Assembly (NCBI GenBank): GCA_949316495.1
Contig: OX439004.1
Coordinates: forward strand, 13,366,536-13,430,535
DNA length: 64,000 bases
DNA from: Amphiduros pacificus
Taxonomy: Eukaryota > Annelida > Polychaeta > Phyllodocida > Hesionidae
Direction of reading: 5' to 3'
Shown one piece after another: positions 57,785 through 64,000 of this stretch (position 1 is its first letter; every line of letters starts with the position of its first letter). Both the position numbers and the translations under genes were made by a program. The notes under the pieces were generated by a model. It worked only from the letters and a program-made list of their open reading frames with translations, was not told where the DNA came from and searched no databases.

Positions 57785-60700
57785 GAGCTGTTTCAATGGT
57801 GGTGTCCTTTATAGGGATTCATCTATAGGGTCCCTAGTATCTTCCAGAATTTTTCACTAATTGAGCAATTTTTTTAAGGGGTTGAATTAGGAGGTCAAAC
57901 ATTACAAAAAATGAAAAAAATCAGTTTTTTTGGACAACGATAATTTTAATGGTTTTTTATACCACGATTTATTTATATGAGGGTCATTTCAATGTTGTTT
58001 TCCATTTCAGGGAACCATCTATAGGGTACCAAATACCTCCCTGATTTTTTAACTAATTGAGCAATTTATATGAGGGTCATTTCAATGTTGTTTTCCATTT
58101 CAGGGAACCATCTATAGGGTACCAAATACCTCCCTGATTTTTTCACTAATTGAGCAATTTTTTTAAGGGGTTGAATTAGGAGGTCAAACTTGGAAGAAAA
58201 TGAAAAACTCTCATAATTTTAGTGTTTTTTTGCACAACGATTTTTTTATATGAGGGTCATTTCAATGTTGTTTTTCTTTTCAGGAAACCATGTATAGGGT
58301 ACCAAGCACTCCCTCATTTTTTCACTAATTGAGCAATTTTTTTAAGGGGTTGAATTAGGAGGTCAAACTTGGAAAAAAATGAAAAATTCTCATGTTTTAA
58401 TGGATTTTTGCACAACGATTTTTTTTATATGAGGGTCATTTCAATATGGTTTTCCTTTTCAGGGAACCATCTATAGGGTACCAAGTACCTCCCTGAATTT
58501 TTCACTAATTGAGCAATTTTTTTAAGGGGTTGAATTAGGAGGTCAAACCTGGAAAAAAAAGAAAAATTCTCCTGATTTTAATGGTTTTTTGCACAACGAT
58601 TTTTTTATATGAGGGTCATTTCAATGTGGTTTTCCTTTCCAGGAAACCATGTATAGGGTACCAAGTACCTCCCTCATTTTTTCACTAATTGAGCAATTTT
58701 TTTAAGGGGTTGAATTAGAAGATCAAACTTGGAAAAAAATTAAAAATTCTCATGATTTTAATGGTTTTTTGCACAACGATTTTTTTATATGAGGGTCATT
58801 TCAATGTGGTTTTCCTTTTCAGGGAACCATCTCAAGGGTACCAAGTACCTCCCTGAATTTTCCACTACTTGAGCAATTTTTTAAGGGGTTGAATTAGGAG
58901 GTCAAACTTGGAATGAAAATGAAAAACTTTCATGATTTTAATTGAATTTTGCACAACGATTTTTTGATATGAGGGTCATTTCAATTTGGTTTTCCTTTTC
59001 AGGGAACCATCTATAGGGTCCCAAATACCTCCCTGAATTTTTCACTAATTGAGCAATTTTTTTAAGGGGTTGAATTAGGAGGTCAAACTTGGAAAAAAAT
59101 GAAAAACTTTCATGATTTAAAGTGATTTTTGCACAACGATTTTTTGATATGAGGGTCATTTCAATATGGTTTTCCTTTTCAGGGAACCATCTATAGGGTC
59201 CCAAATACCTCCCTGAATTTTTCACTAATTGAGCAATTTTTTTAAGGGGTTGAATTAGAAGATCAAACTTGGAAAAAAATTAAAAATTCTCATGATTTTA
59301 ATGGTTTTTTGCACAACGATTTTTTTATATGAGGGTCATTTCAATGTTGTTTTCCTTTTAAGGGAACCATCTATAGGGTACCAAGTACCTCCCTGAATTT
59401 TTCACTAATTGAGCAATTTTTTTAGGTAGGGTGTTGAATTAGGAGGTCAAACTTGGTAAAAATGAAAACTCTCATAATTTTAATGGTTTTTTATACCACG
59501 ATTTATTTATATGAGGGTCATTTCAATGTTGTTTTCCATTTCAGGGAACCATCTATAGGGTACCAAATACCTCCCTGATTTTTTAACTAATTGAGCAATT
59601 TATATGAGGGTCATTTCAATGTTGTTTTCCATTTCAGGGAACCATCTATAGGGTACCAAATACCTCCCTGATTTTTTCACTAATTGAGCAATTTTTTTAA
59701 GGGGTTGAATTAGGAGGTCAAACTTGGAAGAAAATGAAAAACTCTCATAATTTTAGTGTTTTTTTGCACAACGATTTTTTTATATGAGGGTCATTTCAAT
59801 GTTGTTTTCCTTTTCAGGGAACCATGTATAGGGTACCAAGTACCTCCATGAATTTTTCACTAATTGAGCAATTTTTTTAAGGGGTTGAATTAGGAGGTCA
59901 AACCTGGAAAAAAATGAAAAAAATCTGTTTTTTTTGACAACGATTTTTTTATATGAGGGTCATTTCAATGTTGTTTTCCTTTTCAGGGAACCATCTATCG
60001 GGTACCAAGTACCTCCCTGAATTTTTCACTAATTAAGCAATTTTTTTAAGGGGTTGAATTAGGAGGTCAAATTTGGAAAAAAATGAAAAATTCTCCTGAT
60101 TTTAATGGATTTTTGCACAACGATATTTTTATATGAGGGTCATTTCAATGTTGTTTTCCTTTTCAGGGAACCATCTATAGGGTACCAAGTACCTCCCTGA
60201 ATTTTTCACTAATTGAGCAATTTTTTTAAGGGGTTGAATTAGGAGGTCAAACCTGGAAAAAAATGAAAAAAATCTGTTTTTTTGGACAACGATTTTTTTA
60301 TATGAGGGTCATTTCAATGTTGTTTTCCTTTTCAGGGAACCATCTATAGGGTACCAAGTACCTCCCTGAATGTTTCACTAATTGAGCAATTTTTTTAAGG
60401 GGTTGAATTAGGAGGTCAAACCTGGAAAAAAATGAAAAAAATCAGTTTTTTTGGACAACGATTTTTTTATATGAGGGTCATTTCAATGTTGTTTTCCTTT
60501 TCAGGGAACCATCCATAGGATACCAAGTACCTCCCTGAATTTTTCACTAATTGAGCAATTTTTTTAAGGGGTTGAATTAGGAAGTCAAACTTGGAAAAAA
60601 AATTAAAATTCTCATGATTTTAATGGAATTTGGTACAACGATTTTTTGATATGAGGGTCATTTCAATGTTGTTTTCCTTTTCAGGGAACCATCTATAGTG

Positions 60701-60852
60701 TACCAAGTACATCCCTGAATTTTTCACTAATTGAGCAATTTGTTTAAGGGGTTGAATTAGGAGGTCAAACCTGGAAACTAATGGAAAATTCCCCTGATTT
60801 TAATTGAAATCTGCACAACGGTTTTTTTATATGAGGGTCATTTCAAGGTTGT
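57785..60852 (+). repeat. 180-bp satellite, forward arm
   Basis: About 17 units with spacing close to 180 bp. Some units are shortened: near 58075 and 59605 a unit jumps from GAGCAATTT straight to ATATGAGGGTCA. The block 57950-58260 recurs at about 59484-59794 (offset 1534 bp), a higher-order repeat. Confidence 0.93.
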
Positions 60853-63800
60853 GCTCAATTAGTGAAAAATTCAGGGAGGTATTTGGTACCCTATATATGG
60901 TTCCCTGAAAAGGAAAACCATATTGAAATGACCCTCATATCAAAAAATCGTTGTGCAAAAATCCATTAAAATCAGGAGAATTTTTCATTTTTTTCCAAGT
61001 TTGACCTCCTAATTCAACCCCTTAAAAAAATTGCTCAATTAGTGAAAAATTCAGGGAGGTACTTGGTACCCTATAGATGGTTCCCTGAAAAGGAAAACAA
61101 CATTGAAATGACCCTCATATAAAAAAAATCGTTGTGCAAAAAACCATTAAAATCAGCAGAATTTTTCTTTTTTTTCCAAGTTTGACCTCCTAATTCAACC
61201 CCTTAAAAAAAATTGCTCAATTAGTGAAAAATTCAGAGAGGTACTTGATACCCTATAGATGGTTCCCTGAAAAGGAAAACCACATTGAAATGACCCTCAT
61301 ATAAAAAAATCGTTGTGCAAAAATCCATTAAAATCATGAAAGTTTTTTATTTTTTTCAAAGTTTGACCTCCTAATTCAACCCCTTAAAAAATTTGCTCAA
61401 TTAGTGAAAAATCCAGGGAGGTATTTGGTACCCTATAGATGGTTCCCTGAAAAGGAAAACCATATTGAAATGACCCTCATATAAAAAATTCGTTGTGCAA
61501 AAATCCATTAAAATCATGAAAGTTTTTAATTTTTTTCCAAGTTTGACCTCCTAATTCAACCCCTTAAAAAAATTGCTCAATTAGTGAAAAATTCAGGGAG
61601 GTATTTGGTACCCTATAGATGGTTCCCTGAAGAGGAAAACCATATTGAAATGACCCTCATATAAAAAAATCGTTGTGCAAAAATCCATTAAAATCATGAG
61701 AATTTCTCATTTTTTTCCAAGTTTGACCTCCTAATTCAACCCCTTAAAAAAATTGCTCAATTAGTGAAAAATTCAGGGAGGTATTTGGGACCCTATAGAT
61801 GGTTCCCTGAAAAGGAAAACCATATTGAAATGACCCTCATATAAAAAAATCGTTGTCCAAAAAAACAGATTTTTTTCATTTTTTTTCAGGTTTGACCTCC
61901 TAATTCAACCCCTTAAAAAAATTGCTCAATTAGTGAAAAATTCAGGGAGGTACTTGGTACCCTATAGATGGTTCCCTGAAAAGGAAAACAACATTGAAAT
62001 GACCCTCATATAAAAAAATCGTTGTGCAAAAAACCATTAAAATCAGCAGAATTTTTCTTTTTTTTCCAAGTTTGACCTCCTAATTCATCCCCTTAAAAAA
62101 ATTGCTCAATTAGTGAAACATTCAGGGAGGTACTTGGTACCCGATAGATGGTTCCCTGAAAAGGGAAACCATATTGAAATGACCCTCATATCAAAAAATC
62201 GTTGTGCAAAAATCCATTAAAATCATGAGAATTTTTCATTTTTTTCCAAGTTTGACCTCCTAATTCAACCCCTTAAAAAAATTGCTCAATTAGTGAAAAA
62301 TTCAGGGAGGTACTTGGTACCCTTTAGATGGTTCCCTGAAAAGGGAAACTACATTGAAATGACCCTCATATAAAAAAATCATTGTGTAAAAATCCATTAA
62401 AATCATGAGAATTTTTCATTTTTTTCCAAGTTTGACCTCCTAATTCAACCCCTTAAAAAAATTGCTCAATTAGTGAAAAATTCAGAGAGGTACTTGATAC
62501 CCTATAGATGGTTCCCTGAATAGGAAAACCACATTGAAATGACCCTCATATAAAAAAATCGTTGTGCAAAAATCCATTAAAATCATGAAAGTTTTTTATT
62601 TTTTTCAAAGTTTGACCTCCTAATTCAACCCCTTAAAAAAATTGCTCAATTAGTGAAAAATCCAGGGAGGTATTTGGGACCCTATAGATGGTTCCCTGAA
62701 AAGGAAAACCATATTGAAATGACCCTCATATAAAAAAATCGTTGTGCAAAAATCCATTAAAATCATGAGAATTTTTCATTTTTTTCCAAGTTTGACCTCC
62801 TAATTCAACCCCTTAAAAAAATTGCTCAATTAGTGAAAAATTCAGGGAGGTACTTGGTACCCTATAGATGGTTCCCTGAAAAGGAAAACAACATTGAAAT
62901 GACCCTCATATAAAAAAAATCGTTGTGCAAAAAACCATTAAAATCAGCAGAATTTTTCTTTCTTTCCAAGTTTGACCTCCTAATTCAACCCCTTAAAAAA
63001 AACTGCTCAATTAGTGAAAAATTCAGAGAGGTACTTGATACCCTATAGATGGTTCCCTGAAAAGGAAAACCATATTGAAATGACCCTCATATAAAAAATT
63101 CGTTGTGCAAAAATCCATTAAAATCATGAAAGTTTTTAATTTTTTTCCAAGTTTGACCTCCTAATTCAACCCCTTAAAAAAATTGCTCAATTAGTGAAAA
63201 ATTCAGGGAGGTATTTGGCACCCTATAGATGGTTCCCTGAAAAGGAAAACCATATTGAAATGACCCTCATATAAAAAAATCGTTGTGCAAAAATCCATTA
63301 AAATCATGAGAATTTTTCATTTTTTTCCAAGTTTGACCTCCTAATTCAACCCCTTAAAAAAATTGCTCAATTAGTGAAAAATCCAGAGAGGTACTTGATA
63401 CCCTATAGATGGTTCCCTGAATAGGAAAACCACATTGAAATGACCCTCATATAAAAAAATCGTTGTGCAAAAATCCATTAAAATCATGAAAGTTTTTTAT
63501 TTTTTTCAAAGTTTGACCTCCTAATTCAACCCCTTAAAAAAATTGCTCAATTAGTGAAAAATCCAGGGAGGTATTTGGGACCCTATAGATGGTTCCCTGA
63601 AAAGGAAAACCATATTGAAATGACCCTCATATAAAAAATCGTTGTGCAAAAATCCATTAAAATCATGAAAGTTTTTAATTTTTTTCCAAGTTTGAACTCC
63701 TAATTCATACCCTTAAAAAAATTGCTCAATTAGTGAAAAATTCAGGGAGGTGTTTGGGACCCTATAGATCGTTCCCTGAAAAGGAAAACCATATTGAAAT

Positions 63801-64000
63801 GACCCTCATATAAAAAAATCGTTGTCCAAAAAAACAGATTTTTTTCATTTTTTTCCAGGTTTGACCTCCTATTTCAACCCCTAAAAAAAATTGCTCAATT
63901 AGTGAAAAATTCAGGGAGGTACTTGGTACCCTATAGATGGTTCCCTGAAAAGGAAAACAACATTGAAATGACCCTCATATAAAAAAAATCGTTGTGCAAA
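60853..64000 (-). repeat. 180-bp satellite, inverted arm
   Basis: Same unit as the forward arm, complementary orientation, starting GCTCAATTAGTGAAAAATTC. Variant units (for example those with TTCAGAGAGGTACTTGATAC near 61230, 62485, 63025 and 63385) recur at intervals, again pointing to higher-order duplication. Confidence 0.93.

Larger units (their letters stand above)
57510..64000. mobile_element. Giant foldback-type element (copy 2), runs off the window
   Basis: Left terminus ACGTGCGGGAAAATTTTTCA at 57510, then a conserved end segment to about 57785 that is very like the right end of copy 1. After that about 17 tandem units of ~180 bp in one orientation reach 60852. There the sequence flips and about 17 more units run in the opposite orientation to the window edge. 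Unit landmarks: ATATGAGGGTCATTTCAATG, TTTTCAGGGAACCATCTATA, GGGTACCAAGTACCTCCCTG, AATTTTTCACTAATTGAGCA, GGGGTTGAATTAGGAGGTCA, GCACAACGATTTTTTTAT. Units here are far more alike than in copy 1. No coding region and no spacer at the centre. The right terminus is not in view. Confidence 0.8.

Noticed and set aside
58938-59225. 95-aa minus-strand frame
   Set aside because: Antisense reading of two satellite units; the peptide repeats with the unit.

Overview
This is a window of an animal genome: AT-rich, with intron-bearing genes and dense in tandem repeats and transposable elements. Gene content (a mucin-type O-GalNAc transferase, an ankyrin/SOCS-box protein, a zona-pellucida-domain membrane protein) makes it metazoan. 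The tRNA-derived SINE with a (CAAA)n tail and the general repeat style suggest a marine invertebrate, probably a lophotrochozoan such as a mollusc, annelid or brachiopod. The phylum is an inference and cannot be fixed from this sequence.

Four host genes are supported. (1) 2084-3322 (+): a single-exon-coding type II membrane glycosyltransferase-like protein of 412 aa. (2) 15793-16779 (+): an ASB17-like ankyrin/SOCS-box protein of 328 aa, with possible untranslated 5' exons near 8.6 and 11.7 kb. (3) 21462-24745 (-): a complete four-exon polypeptide N-acetylgalactosaminyltransferase of 582 aa. (4) 32611-51547 (-): an eleven-exon secreted/transmembrane protein of 593 aa. It has a signal peptide, a PAN/apple-like module, two small Cys-rich EGF-like modules, a ZP domain, furin-type sites and a C-terminal membrane anchor. 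All intron phases close. Its 7.2-kb first intron is a sink for insertions.

The rest is repeat biology. Minisatellites lie at 12.9-15.0 kb (36-bp unit), 16.8-17.0 kb (13 bp, directly after the ASB stop), 23.3-23.9 kb (GALNT intron), 24.77-25.0 kb (just upstream of the GALNT start), 27.2-28.2 kb, 31.2-31.6 kb and 43.6/45.2 kb (17 bp). A tRNA-derived SINE occurs in at least seven copies, three with readable target duplications. Two solo-LTR-like fossils have ATAT target duplications, and one of them carries a nested SINE. A long-hairpin MITE, a Harbinger-type MITE, a composite inverted-repeat element (49.26-51.12 kb), LINE remnants and a decayed Ty3/Gypsy-type fossil (about 53.5-56.9 kb) are also present.

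The most striking structure is a family of foldback-like elements. Each begins with an ACGTGCGG terminus and about 270 bp of conserved end sequence. The arms then consist of tandem copies of a unit of about 180 bp, and the two arms are inverted relative to each other. One copy (25734-30360) has a 2.5-kb centre. A second (57510 to beyond 64000) has arms over 3 kb that meet at an abrupt inversion near 60852 with essentially no spacer. A third is a decayed solo arm (51755-52142). No transposase is visible in any of them.
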